Source of the DNA: an uncultured Collinsella sp.
Lineage (GTDB): Bacteria > Actinomycetota > Coriobacteriia > Coriobacteriales > Coriobacteriaceae
DNA length: 29,760 bases
Reading direction: 5' to 3'
Assembly: GCA_902496115.1 (NCBI GenBank)
Contig: CABUZK010000020.1
Span: 1-29,760, forward strand
Positions 22,673-29,433 of the stretch are shown piece by piece; position 1 is the stretch's first letter; each line of letters begins with the position of its first letter. The notes beneath the pieces are model-generated. The model worked only from the letters and a program-made list of their open reading frames with translations. It searched no databases and had not been told where the DNA came from. Position numbers and translations under genes: made by a program.

Positions 22673-23308
22673 CTACCCGCGCTGCGGACCCGATGCCGCC
22701 ACGAGCGGCTCAACCCCCAGCTCGCGCGCATAGTCTTCTTGCGTAAAGACTTCGACCAGATCAAACGTATCGGCTGCATCGTCAAATGCAAAATGCAGCA
22801 CTGAGCAGTTGCCCGGCACGCGCTCGCGCTCGTCGGCCGCCGCTCCCCTCACGTGGTCCAAAAATTCCTTGATGGCTGAGGCATGGCTCACCGCGAGCAC
22901 GCACGAATGGTCCGGACTTCGCATAAGATCGGTCAACGTCGACACCATGCGCTCGCGCACCTGCATCTGCCCCTCACCACCAAACTGACGATAAAAGTCA
23001 CGCCATGGGCGCTCGGGCATGAGCATCACGCGCTCGGCCTCAAAGTCGCCAAAAAACCACTCGCGCAAGCCATCAAGGCGCTCGTAGGCAAGGCCCGGCC
23101 ACAGGTTGGCGATAGTCTGCTCGGTGCGGTGCAGTGTGGAGGTGTAGGCATGATCGGGTTCGATGCCGCGCGCACGCAAGAACATACCGGCGCGCACCGC
23201 CTGGTCGCAACCAAGCTGCGTGAGTGGCGAATCGCTCCAACCCTGAATAATGCGCTTAAGGTTGAATATCGTCTGTCCATGACGGACCAGATACAGATCT
23301 TTATTCAT
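22673..23308 (-). CDS. Histidine phosphatase family protein (phosphoglycerate-mutase-like)
   Basis: A 211-residue enzyme of the branch-2 PGM-like phosphatases. The phospho-histidine motif is LYLVRHGQTIFN (5-16), with YTSTLHRTEQT, a REWFFGDFE acid-catalyst region and VLAVSHASAIKEF carrying the second histidine. All catalytic residues are present. The substrate is unknown; members act on sugar phosphates or other metabolites. The ATG at 23308 has AAAGGA ahead. It follows the other histidine phosphatase gene (23328-23870) by 19 bases on the same strand, so the two are probably co-transcribed and arose by duplication. Confidence 0.9.
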   Translation of the reverse strand: MNKDLYLVRHGQTIFNLKRIIQGWSDSPLTQLGCDQAVRAGMFLRARGIEPDHAYTSTLHRTEQTIANLWPGLAYERLDGLREWFFGDFEAERVMLMPERPWRDFYRQFGGEGQMQVRERMVSTLTDLMRSPDHSCVLAVSHASAIKEFLDHVRGAAADERERVPGNCSVLHFAFDDAADTFDLVEVFTQEDYARELGVEPLVAASGPQRG

Positions 23309-23327
23309 AGGGGGGTCCTTTCGCTCG

Positions 23328-23870
23328 TTACCAATCAAGGAGCGAAAACGCCCCATCACAATAGCTAAAATGAAGCACGGCGCCGTTGTCGGGCTGTTCT
23401 CCCCCGCCGACCACATACTCAAGAAACTCCTGGCAGGCAGAGCCATGAGAGACTGCAAGCACACAATCGTGCTGCGGTCGAGCCATAATACGGGACAGCG
23501 TTGCAACCATGCGCGCCCGAAGCTCGCCTTCAGACTCGCCACTAAAGGCCACCGGATAATCACCCCAGGGCTGCGACGGCATGTCGCGATTTGATGTGCC
23601 CTCCAGCGAGCCCAGATGCCACTCGCGCAGGTCATCGACCAGCTCTATGGAACGGCCCTCGCCAACGATAAGCTCAGCCGTACGCTGTGCCCGACCCAAC
23701 GGAGACGAATACGCATGGTCAAACGTCACGCCACGGTCCTCAAACGCCGCGCGCGTCGCCAGCGCCTGCTCGCGCCCGCGCGCCGTAAGCGGCGAATCGT
23801 GCCAGCCCTGCAAAATGTTCTGCACATTGAGCTCAGTCTGCCCATGCCGCACCAAATACAGATCGGCCAC
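23328..23870 (-). CDS. Histidine phosphatase family protein (second of tandem pair)
   Basis: A 180-residue paralogue of the downstream protein, with LYLVRHGQTELN (4-15), YSSPLGRAQRTAELI, LREWHLGSLEG and VLAVSHGSACQEF. It has all catalytic residues. GTG is the start at 23870, decided by GGGGAGGG just upstream; an overlapping ATG is out of frame. The pair shares the GW(H/S)DSPLT segment after the RHG motif, showing recent common origin. It is slightly shorter at the C-terminus than its partner. Substrate unknown. Confidence 0.9.
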   Translation of the reverse strand: MADLYLVRHGQTELNVQNILQGWHDSPLTARGREQALATRAAFEDRGVTFDHAYSSPLGRAQRTAELIVGEGRSIELVDDLREWHLGSLEGTSNRDMPSQPWGDYPVAFSGESEGELRARMVATLSRIMARPQHDCVLAVSHGSACQEFLEYVVGGGEQPDNGAVLHFSYCDGAFSLLDW

Positions 23871-23885
23871 ATGCCCTCCCCTCGT

Positions 23886-23922
23886 ACCACCACAAAGGGG
23901 ACGGTCACCTTTGTGGTGGTTT
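23886..23922. repeat. REP-like palindromic repeat, family A, copy 4 (variant core)
   Basis: ACCACCACAAAGG/CCTTTGTGGTGGT around GGACGGTCA instead of GGACAGGCA. It is between the phosphatase pair and the nitroreductase gene, just upstream of the start of the former. Confidence 0.85.
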
Positions 23923-23952
23923 ACCGCCGGATCACGCCGCGGCGACGCTCAA

Positions 23953-24624
23953 CTACACCAGTACGTCGGCGAGTGGACGCTTGGGTACGTGGTGTACCTG
24001 CGCCTCGTCACGCCAGTAATTAATAGAGCCGTCGGGGTTGGAATCAATTGCATCGATCACCTGTGTCTCGGCGGGAACGCCAAAGGCCATGATCAGCTTG
24101 AGCTCGTATTTGTCGTTATCGAGCCCCATGGCGTCGATAGCGCGGGGCGTAAAGGCCTTGAACATGCAGGCCGCCACCTCGGGCGTGGCGCTGCGCGCGG
24201 CGAGCATCATCGTTTGAGCCGCGATACCCGTGTCAACCTCGGTGATAGGCGCGGCGGGCTTGCCGGGAACGGTGCGCTCGGCAAGAACTGCGATGTAGCC
24301 GGTCGGGCGCTCGCCCTCGGCAGGGCCTGCCCAGTCCTTGAGCGCGCCGGCCCATGCAAGCTCGTCAAACACGCGAGCACAGTCCTCGGCACCGCTCACC
24401 ACATGAAAACGCAGGCGCTGAGCATTGGCGCCGCAGGGAGCCAGGTGCGCCAGCTCTGGCAGCTCGAGCAAAAACTCGCGCAGTACGCGCATGGACTCGT
24501 CAAATCGACGGCATGTGCGGGCACGACGGACCAGCGCGTCAAACGATTCCAGACCGAGTTTTTCGCAACCTTGCTTTGCCATCAACTCCACGCTCGACGG
24601 CGCCGCGGGAACAGCTTCGTTCAT
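23953..24624 (-). CDS. Nitroreductase family protein
   Basis: A 223-residue FMN-dependent oxidoreductase-like protein. The N-terminal ARTCRRFDES is the usual FMN-phosphate-binding R-x-x-R-x-F start. LAPCGANAQRLRFHVV is the second cofactor segment, and VDTGIAAQTMMLAARSA and CMFKAFTP continue the fold. The C-terminal GVPAETQVIDA resembles the family's IGYP-like ending. Substrate unknown. The start at 24624 (ATGAACGAAG) has a modest GGGGG upstream. The gene is monocistronic in appearance, with a family A repeat after its stop. Confidence 0.85.
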   Translation of the reverse strand: MNEAVPAAPSSVELMAKQGCEKLGLESFDALVRRARTCRRFDESMRVLREFLLELPELAHLAPCGANAQRLRFHVVSGAEDCARVFDELAWAGALKDWAGPAEGERPTGYIAVLAERTVPGKPAAPITEVDTGIAAQTMMLAARSATPEVAACMFKAFTPRAIDAMGLDNDKYELKLIMAFGVPAETQVIDAIDSNPDGSINYWRDEAQVHHVPKRPLADVLV

Positions 24625-24886
24625 AGAGACCCCCAATACAAGGCAATTGTTCTTAGGAAAATCTAACCTAAAACGCAGGCAATAACGAACAGAGCCGCAA
24701 TGTTCTACACCTGTTGAATAGAAAAACGCGACATGGGGAACAACGAGAACAAATCGGGACCTTTGGGTTACACTTCGCCCTCCCCGACCCATACGCCGGT
24801 GCCTTTAGGCGATACTTGTTGTAGCAACTGCGACATACGCCGCAAAAACAACAATGACGGCAAACGCCGCGCGGAAAGGAGACCTC

Positions 24887-25489
24887 ATGGGCATCTTTAA
24901 GAACGACGACCAGCAGTCGAATCTGTTTGGATTTGACGAGAAAAGCATGGCAGGCAAGGCAATCAAGGCCGTGCGCTGGATCTACGCCGCCACGGGCGTC
25001 ATCGCGCTGCTTGCCGGCATCGCGCTGCTGTTTGCGCCCGCCAAGTCCCTCGTCTTTTTGACGACCGTCCTGGGCTTCTACTTTATAATCACGGCAGCCA
25101 TTAGGCTGTTCACCGCCATTTTTGAGCCGCTGCTGCCCGCCGGCTGGCGCGTGACGAGCATCATCTCCAACCTGCTCATCATTCTGGGCGGCGTCATAAT
25201 CCTGCGCAATCAGGCCTTCTCGACCGCGACGCTCACCACGCTCGTGGTGGTCGTGGCCGGCTTTGGCTGGATCGTCGAAGGTGTCATGTCCATTCTGGAG
25301 TCCGAGCTTTCGTCTAACCGCGCCCTCGCCATCCTGAGCGGCGCGCTCTCCATCATCGCCGGCATGTTCGTGTTTATCTATCCGCTGTGGTCGGCAAAGA
25401 TGCTCGTCATCTTTAGCGGCGCCGCGCTCCTGGTGTTTGGCGTGACGCTCATTATTCGTGCTATCCGCTTTGGCAAGCTGGTGCACTAG
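24887..25489 (+). CDS. HdeD-like (DUF308) membrane protein
   Basis: A 200-residue integral membrane protein with six hydrophobic segments in three similar pairs, each beginning with a short basic or polar loop. The pattern (AGIALLFAPAKSLVFLTTVLGFYFIITAAIRLF, then ILGGVIILRNQAFS, then LSGALSIIAGMFVFIYPLWS) is characteristic of HdeD/DUF308 proteins, which are linked to acid resistance in enterics and otherwise of unknown role. The ATG at 24887 has GGAAAGGAG seven bases upstream. The next gene starts at the base after its stop codon, so translation is coupled. Confidence 0.85.
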   Translation: MGIFKNDDQQSNLFGFDEKSMAGKAIKAVRWIYAATGVIALLAGIALLFAPAKSLVFLTTVLGFYFIITAAIRLFTAIFEPLLPAGWRVTSIISNLLIILGGVIILRNQAFSTATLTTLVVVVAGFGWIVEGVMSILESELSSNRALAILSGALSIIAGMFVFIYPLWSAKMLVIFSGAALLVFGVTLIIRAIRFGKLVH

Positions 25490-25972
25490 ATGCCGCGAAC
25501 GCTGTTTATTGATGCCGACGCCTGCCCGGTTACGCGCGAGTCGATCGACTGCGCGCGGCGGGCGGGCGTTGCCGTGGTTATCGCCGGCAACAGCACGCAG
25601 AACCTGGAGCGGCACATTCGCCGCGACGACCCGCGCGATGCCGAGCACGCGCGACGCGGCTTTTGGGTCACCACGCTCGATGTGAGCGTGGGCGCCGATA
25701 GTGCCGACTTTGCCATTGTCGAACGTCTGCAGGCGGGCGACGTGGTCGTGACGCAGGACATTGGCCTGGCGAGCATGGTACTCGGCCGCGATGCCTCCGC
25801 CATCGGCGTGCGCGGGCGCGTGTACGACAAGGCGACCATCGACATGCAGCTGTTTATTCGTCACGAAGAAAAGAAGGTGCGCCGCGCTGGCGGTCGCACC
25901 CGCGGGCCAGCAGCCTTCACCAGCGAAGACCGCGCCCGCTTTAAGCGCAACCTCACCGAGCTGCTGCGCTAA
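25490..25972 (+). CDS. YaiI/YqxD family (UPF0178) protein
   Basis: A 160-residue protein of the DUF188/UPF0178 family. It starts RTLFIDADACPVTRESI, the hallmark acidic motif shared with PIN-like folds. GDVVVTQDIGLASMVL and ARGPAAFTSEDRARF-like segments follow. The molecular role is unestablished, although the conserved acidic residues suggest a metal-dependent nuclease fold. ATG directly follows the TAG of the HdeD-like gene with zero spacing, indicating translational coupling. It ends before a strong terminator. Confidence 0.9.
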   Translation: MPRTLFIDADACPVTRESIDCARRAGVAVVIAGNSTQNLERHIRRDDPRDAEHARRGFWVTTLDVSVGADSADFAIVERLQAGDVVVTQDIGLASMVLGRDASAIGVRGRVYDKATIDMQLFIRHEEKKVRRAGGRTRGPAAFTSEDRARFKRNLTELLR

Positions 25973-25974
25973 CC

Positions 25975-26015
25975 AAGGCAGATTTTTGGGAGATGCCTAA
26001 AAATCTGCCTTTTTG
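25975..26015 (+). terminator. Terminator after the HdeD-YaiI unit
   Basis: AAGGCAGATTTTT and AAAAATCTGCCTT form a 13-bp stem, then TTTTG. Loop GGGAGATGCCT. Confidence 0.9.
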
Positions 26016-26051
26016 TTTTGGACGGTGTGAGCGCTCAGGATCCGTGGCTCA

Positions 26052-26131
26052 ACAAAAAACGGGCTTCAAAATGCCATGCGTCGCCGCATTGTGCAGGCGC
26101 CGTGCATGGCTATTTTGAAGCCCGTTTTGTT
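26052..26131. terminator. Long bidirectional hairpin terminator
   Basis: ACGGGCTTCAAAAT (26059-26072) pairs with ATTTTGAAGCCCGT (26112-26125). GCCATGC/GCATGGC extends the stem. A or T runs border both ends (AACAAAAA left, TTTTGTT right), so it can act on both strands. It ends the minus-strand transporter gene. Confidence 0.8.
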
Positions 26132-26139
26132 AGGACTAC

Positions 26140-27228
26140 TTAGAGGCCAAAGGCAGATAGGACGAGGCCCCAGCCAGCGCCGATGACGTACATCATGACC
26201 AGGAACACGGCGTTTTCGCGGGCGCTGCGGTTGGTGCGGAACAGCACCAGGTAGCCCACGCCGGCGGAAATGAGCGTGCCGGCAAGCATCGGCGCCAGTT
26301 GCAGCGCGCCTTCCAGATACAGCTGCGTAATGACCACGCTCGCCGAACAGTTGGGGATCAGGCCGACAAGCGCCGAACCCAGGACGGCGAGCGTCTCGTT
26401 GCCACGCAGGAACTGCTCGATCGCGGACTCGCCAAAGGTCTCGAGCACGGCGACCAGAATCAGCGTCACTAGGAAAATGAATACCGAGACCTGCACGGTA
26501 TGCGAGATGGCGCTGCGGATAATCGACAGGACGGGCGCACCTTCGTGTGAGTGGGAGTGACCGTGGTCATGATGGTGTTCATGCTCGCCCTCATGACCGT
26601 GATCGTGGCCATGTCCATGTCCGTGCTCGTCTTCGTCGTCATCACAACCGCAATGGTCGCGCTCACACAGCTCATGGATGTGGTCGGCGCTCACGCCCGC
26701 CTCGGCCACCTCGTCGATGATGTCACCGCCGCTGTGGTCGTCATGCGCGCAGTTAACGTGCGCCGGATTGACAGTGGTCCCCAACACGGTACGACGAATC
26801 GCCGCATGCGCGCGGGCGTTGCGACGCAGGCCACGAATGGCAGCATCCACGATAAAGCCCGTGACCAGCGCGATCAGCGCTTTCGAAGCCAAAAGCATCG
26901 CCATAGTCTGCACGGGAACCTGCTCGGCAAGTAGCAGCGGCAGCATCTCGTCGGAGGTCGAGAGAAACACCGCCACCAGGGTTCCCAGCGTCACGACGCG
27001 ACCGGCGTATAGCGTTGCCGCCATGGCCGAAAAGCCGCACTGCGGCACTATGCCCAGCAACGAGCCGACCACGGGGCCAGCGGCGCCGGCACGCTTGATG
27101 GCGCCGTTGACGCGATCGCCCGCAACATGCTCGAGCGTCTCGAGGACCAGATATGTCACCAACAAGAACGGCACCAGCGAGAGCGTGTCCTTGCCGGCGT
27201 CGAGCAGAATATCAATCAGCAAATCCAT
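26140..27228 (-). CDS. Putative manganese/metal exporter (ArsP_2/DUF2899 family) with His-rich loop
   Basis: A 362-residue permease of the family often annotated as putative manganese transporter or arsenic efflux protein. About ten hydrophobic segments form two halves that each contain a similar motif: GSLLGIVPQCGFSAMAATLY and GSALVGLIPNCSASVVITQLY. They look like an internal duplication. Between them is a cytosolic loop, residues about 175-235, with many His/Asp/Glu/Cys (CERDHCGCDDDEDEHGHGHGHDHGHEGEHEHHHDHGHSHSHEG in part), plainly a metal-binding segment. The ATG at 27228 has AAAGG upstream. Promoter region carries paired boxes, see 27261-27318. Actual ion unproven; Mn is inferred from the family. 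Confidence 0.8.
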   Translation of the reverse strand: MDLLIDILLDAGKDTLSLVPFLLVTYLVLETLEHVAGDRVNGAIKRAGAAGPVVGSLLGIVPQCGFSAMAATLYAGRVVTLGTLVAVFLSTSDEMLPLLLAEQVPVQTMAMLLASKALIALVTGFIVDAAIRGLRRNARAHAAIRRTVLGTTVNPAHVNCAHDDHSGGDIIDEVAEAGVSADHIHELCERDHCGCDDDEDEHGHGHGHDHGHEGEHEHHHDHGHSHSHEGAPVLSIIRSAISHTVQVSVFIFLVTLILVAVLETFGESAIEQFLRGNETLAVLGSALVGLIPNCSASVVITQLYLEGALQLAPMLAGTLISAGVGYLVLFRTNRSARENAVFLVMMYVIGAGWGLVLSAFGL

Positions 27229-27260
27229 GACGGATGGAACCTTTCGTGTCTTTCGGCAGC

Positions 27261-27318
27261 ATTGTAAAAGTCCTAGCGGTCAACTAGGGTATTGTAATTG
27301 TCCTAGGCGCGATGCCAA
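27261..27318 (-). promoter_or_regulatory. Promoter and repeated operator boxes of the metal exporter
   Basis: Minus strand TTGGCA (27313-27318), 16-bp spacer, TACAAT (27291-27296). The sequence ATTGTAAnnGTCCTAG is repeated directly 30 bp apart (27261-27276 and 27291-27306, plus strand). CTAGGG at 27284-27289 adds an inverted half-site, and CCTAGG at 27302-27307 is palindromic. Probable binding sites of a metalloregulator. Confidence 0.6.
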
Positions 27319-27399
27319 TAGTTGCCCATGGTAAACTATCATCTCGCCATAACTCGATAAACCCGAGCCGCACAACGCGGCCCGTCCAAGGAGCAGCAT

Positions 27400-28368
27400 A
27401 TGAACGTATCGCAAGCACTCGAATACGAGCGTCAACCGTTTATCCCCATGTTCATCTATGGCGATCACGGCGCCATGGAGTCCGAGCGCCAGAAGGGTGA
27501 GGAGGCCCTCAAGGTGCTCGAGACCGAGTACTTTACCGCGGAGGACGACCCCGGCTTCGACTTTGCCACCGTGCGCGACCTGGCCGACCGCAACCGCGAC
27601 CTGTGCGACCAGATTGGCGAGGCGCGCCTGCGCAACGTGACACCCGCAACGCTTTCGCGCGGTCTGTCCGACGCCGACACCTGCGCCGCCATCGGCAAGA
27701 TGCAAAAGCGCACCGCCGCGTCCGTCATGCGCGAGATCCGCGGCGACCGCGATGCGCTCGGCGTCGCCTACGCCCGCAAGCCCATCCAGGGCACGGTGCT
27801 CGGTATCGACATCGAGACCACCGGCCGCTCACCCGAGCGCGGCTACATCATCAACGTGGGCTGGGAGATCATGGAGCTCACCAGCGACGCCGTCCCGCAC
27901 GACGCCGAGGCGCACTACTGCGGTCTGCCCGACATCTACCGCGGCGAGGATGTGCCGCTGTCGAATATCCACCACATCACCTGGGATGACATTAACGGCA
28001 AAACGCCCTTCCGCGAGAACAAGGAACTGCAAAAGCAGTTGCTCAAGCTTATGAAGAAGTACCCGTACATGGCGCACAACGCCGCCTTTGAGGACAGTTG
28101 GTTCAAGATCCACCTGGACGGTTACGCCGAGGCACGCCGCGCCGGCAAGATTATCGTCATTGACTCGCGCCAGATCTGCCGCAGTCTGGACGCCGATGTG
28201 CGCTCGCTCCCCCGCGAGTCCGCGCCCGCCGCGCTCGAGAACTGGGCGCGCCGCCGTGGCACCCTCGCCGCCGACGCCAACGAGCAGCACCTGGGCCTCG
28301 ACGACACTGACCTCATGCTCCGCACGGTGCAGGCCGAGTTTAACCTCAAGAACCTGTTTGCCAAGTAG
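27400..28368 (+). CDS. DEDDh 3'-5' exonuclease with N-terminal extension
   Basis: The 322-residue protein contains a DnaQ-like exonuclease domain from about residue 130: GTVLGIDIETTGRSPERGYIINVGW (ExoI, Asp-x-Glu), AHNAAFEDSWF (ExoII, His/Asp), and HLGLDDTDLM (ExoIII-like, His and Asp-Asp). These mark the DEDDh type. The first 130 residues are predicted helical and unlike known exonucleases (GEEALKVLETEYFTAEDDPGFDFATVRDLADRN). It acts on DNA or RNA 3' ends by family inference. The ATG at 27400 has AAGGAG eight bases upstream. It is divergent from the metal exporter and ends at a strong terminator. Confidence 0.85.
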   Translation: MNVSQALEYERQPFIPMFIYGDHGAMESERQKGEEALKVLETEYFTAEDDPGFDFATVRDLADRNRDLCDQIGEARLRNVTPATLSRGLSDADTCAAIGKMQKRTAASVMREIRGDRDALGVAYARKPIQGTVLGIDIETTGRSPERGYIINVGWEIMELTSDAVPHDAEAHYCGLPDIYRGEDVPLSNIHHITWDDINGKTPFRENKELQKQLLKLMKKYPYMAHNAAFEDSWFKIHLDGYAEARRAGKIIVIDSRQICRSLDADVRSLPRESAPAALENWARRRGTLAADANEQHLGLDDTDLMLRTVQAEFNLKNLFAK

Positions 28369-28466
28369 ATTGCCCAGCAGAGGCGCCATTCGCGAGTAAT
28401 ACTTGCCGGGCCATAGCGCCTGTGAAAAAGCGACACGCCGAGGCACCCTTCTCAAGCGATGCAATG

Positions 28467-28502
28467 CGGGCCGATATCCAAGTGGATATCGGCCCGTTTT
28501 TG
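28467..28502 (+). terminator. Terminator after the exonuclease gene
   Basis: CGGGCCGATATCC (28467-28479) and GGATATCGGCCCG (28484-28496) form a perfect 13-bp stem, loop AAGT, then TTTTTG. Confidence 0.9.
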
Positions 28503-28608
28503 CACGTCGCTAGGGCACCCACGTTGGCATCGGCGGCCTTATCCACGCTCATCGATGCCTTTAGCCGCCTTTAGGACCAATCGATAGCAAAAAAATTCGC
28601 GAATTATA

Positions 28609-28636
28609 TTGACATATGAGCATGCGCTCATATACT
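28609..28636 (+). promoter_or_regulatory. Promoter of the metal-resistance cluster with operator O1
   Basis: TTGACA (28609-28614), 16-bp spacer, TATACT (28631-28636), the best promoter in the window. The spacer is filled by the palindrome ATATGAGCATGCGCTCATAT (28614-28633), so repressor binding would directly exclude RNA polymerase. Confidence 0.9.
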
Positions 28637-28648
28637 CGGAAGTAAGTT

Positions 28649-28668
28649 ATATGAGCGCATGTTCATAT
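28649..28668. promoter_or_regulatory. Operator O2 of the ArsR-family repressor
   Basis: ATATGAGCGCATGTTCATAT, near-palindromic copy of O1, just downstream of the expected transcription start and 14 bases before the repressor gene. Confidence 0.85.
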
Positions 28669-28682
28669 GAAAGGATATTGCA

Positions 28683-29051
28683 ATGAGCGATCCCTCTGAT
28701 GAAATAAAGTCCGGCATCGACGCCACCATCGTGCCCGACGTCCCCACCACCTGCTCGCCCGAGGACCTTCCCGACGAGGAGCTGCTGTACGACCTCGCCG
28801 ACCTGTTCAAGGTCTTCAGCGACACCACGCGTATCAAGATCCTCTACGCCCTCATGGGCCGCGAACTCTGCGTGGCAGACATCGCCGAAGCGACCGCGAC
28901 CTCGCAGTCGGCAGTATCGCACCAGCTGCGCACGCTTAAGCAGTCGCACCTGGTCAAGTTCCGCCGCGACGGCCGCAACATCCTCTACTCGCTTGCCGAC
29001 GATCACGTCTACACCATGCTCAACCAGGGCATGAGCCATATCTGCGAATAG
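28683..29051 (+). CDS. ArsR/SmtB-family metal-sensing repressor
   Basis: A 122-residue dimeric winged-helix repressor that releases DNA on binding Zn(II) or Cd(II). The DNA-binding core is ELCVADIAEATATSQSAVSHQLRTLKQSHLV with wing FRRDGRNILYSL. The C-terminal helix has Asp106, His108, His119 and Glu122, the exact D-x-H...x10...H-x2-E spacing of the alpha-5 zinc site (CzrA/SmtB type). The alpha-3 ELCVCD motif of CadC is here ELCVAD, with only Cys63, so sensing via alpha-5 is more likely. The ATG at 28683 has AAAGGA ahead. It heads a three-gene cluster and represses its own promoter through O1/O2 by inference. Confidence 0.92.
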   Translation: MSDPSDEIKSGIDATIVPDVPTTCSPEDLPDEELLYDLADLFKVFSDTTRIKILYALMGRELCVADIAEATATSQSAVSHQLRTLKQSHLVKFRRDGRNILYSLADDHVYTMLNQGMSHICE

Positions 29052-29114
29052 CAACCAACCACGGTACCAGCGCGGCCTGCACCCAAGCCACAAAAACAGG
29101 GAAAGGAACCCACT

Positions 29115-29333
29115 ATGAAAAAGCAGCTTAAACTCGACGAGATCGACTGCGCCAACTGCGCGCGCAAGCTTCAGGACGAACTTGCCAAGCTTGAGGGCGT
29201 CAAGTCCGTTTCGGTCAATTTTATGACCCAGAAGCTGACGCTCGAAGCCGACGACGCCGAGTTCGACGAGGTCCTCGACCGCGTCGTAGAGTTCACCGCC
29301 GATGCCGAGCCGGACTGCGAGATCATTCTCTAG
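29115..29333 (+). CDS. Free-standing heavy-metal-associated (HMA) domain protein
   Basis: A 72-residue ferredoxin-fold metallochaperone with the Cys pair in DCANCARKL (Cys12, Cys15), followed by the usual KSVSVNFMTQKLTLEAD beta-strand pattern. The Asp before the first Cys is common in Zn/Cd-type HMA domains, whereas Cu-type domains usually have Met-x-Cys. It lies between the ArsR repressor and the P-type ATPase, so it may deliver Zn/Cd to the pump or act as its detached N-terminal domain. The ATG at 29115 has GAAAGGA upstream. Confidence 0.9.
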   Translation: MKKQLKLDEIDCANCARKLQDELAKLEGVKSVSVNFMTQKLTLEADDAEFDEVLDRVVEFTADAEPDCEIIL

Positions 29334-29390
29334 CCCAGGTTTACGCCAACCTGCAAGGTCGCGCTTGCCGCGGCCTTTGCTCGCGAAATT

Positions 29391-29410
29391 ATATGAGCGA
29401 GTGTTCATTC
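29391..29410. promoter_or_regulatory. Operator O3 of the ArsR-family repressor
   Basis: ATATGAGCGAGTGTTCATTC, 15 of 20 identical to O2, 23 bases before the ATPase gene. It gives the ATPase its own control point. Confidence 0.75.
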
Positions 29411-29433
29411 ATTCAAATGGGAGGATACGAGTC

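Noticed and set aside
24668..25864. 398-codon minus-strand frame across the HdeD-like and YaiI genes
   Set aside because: Two recognised, coupled genes lie on the plus strand; the reverse frame is compositional.
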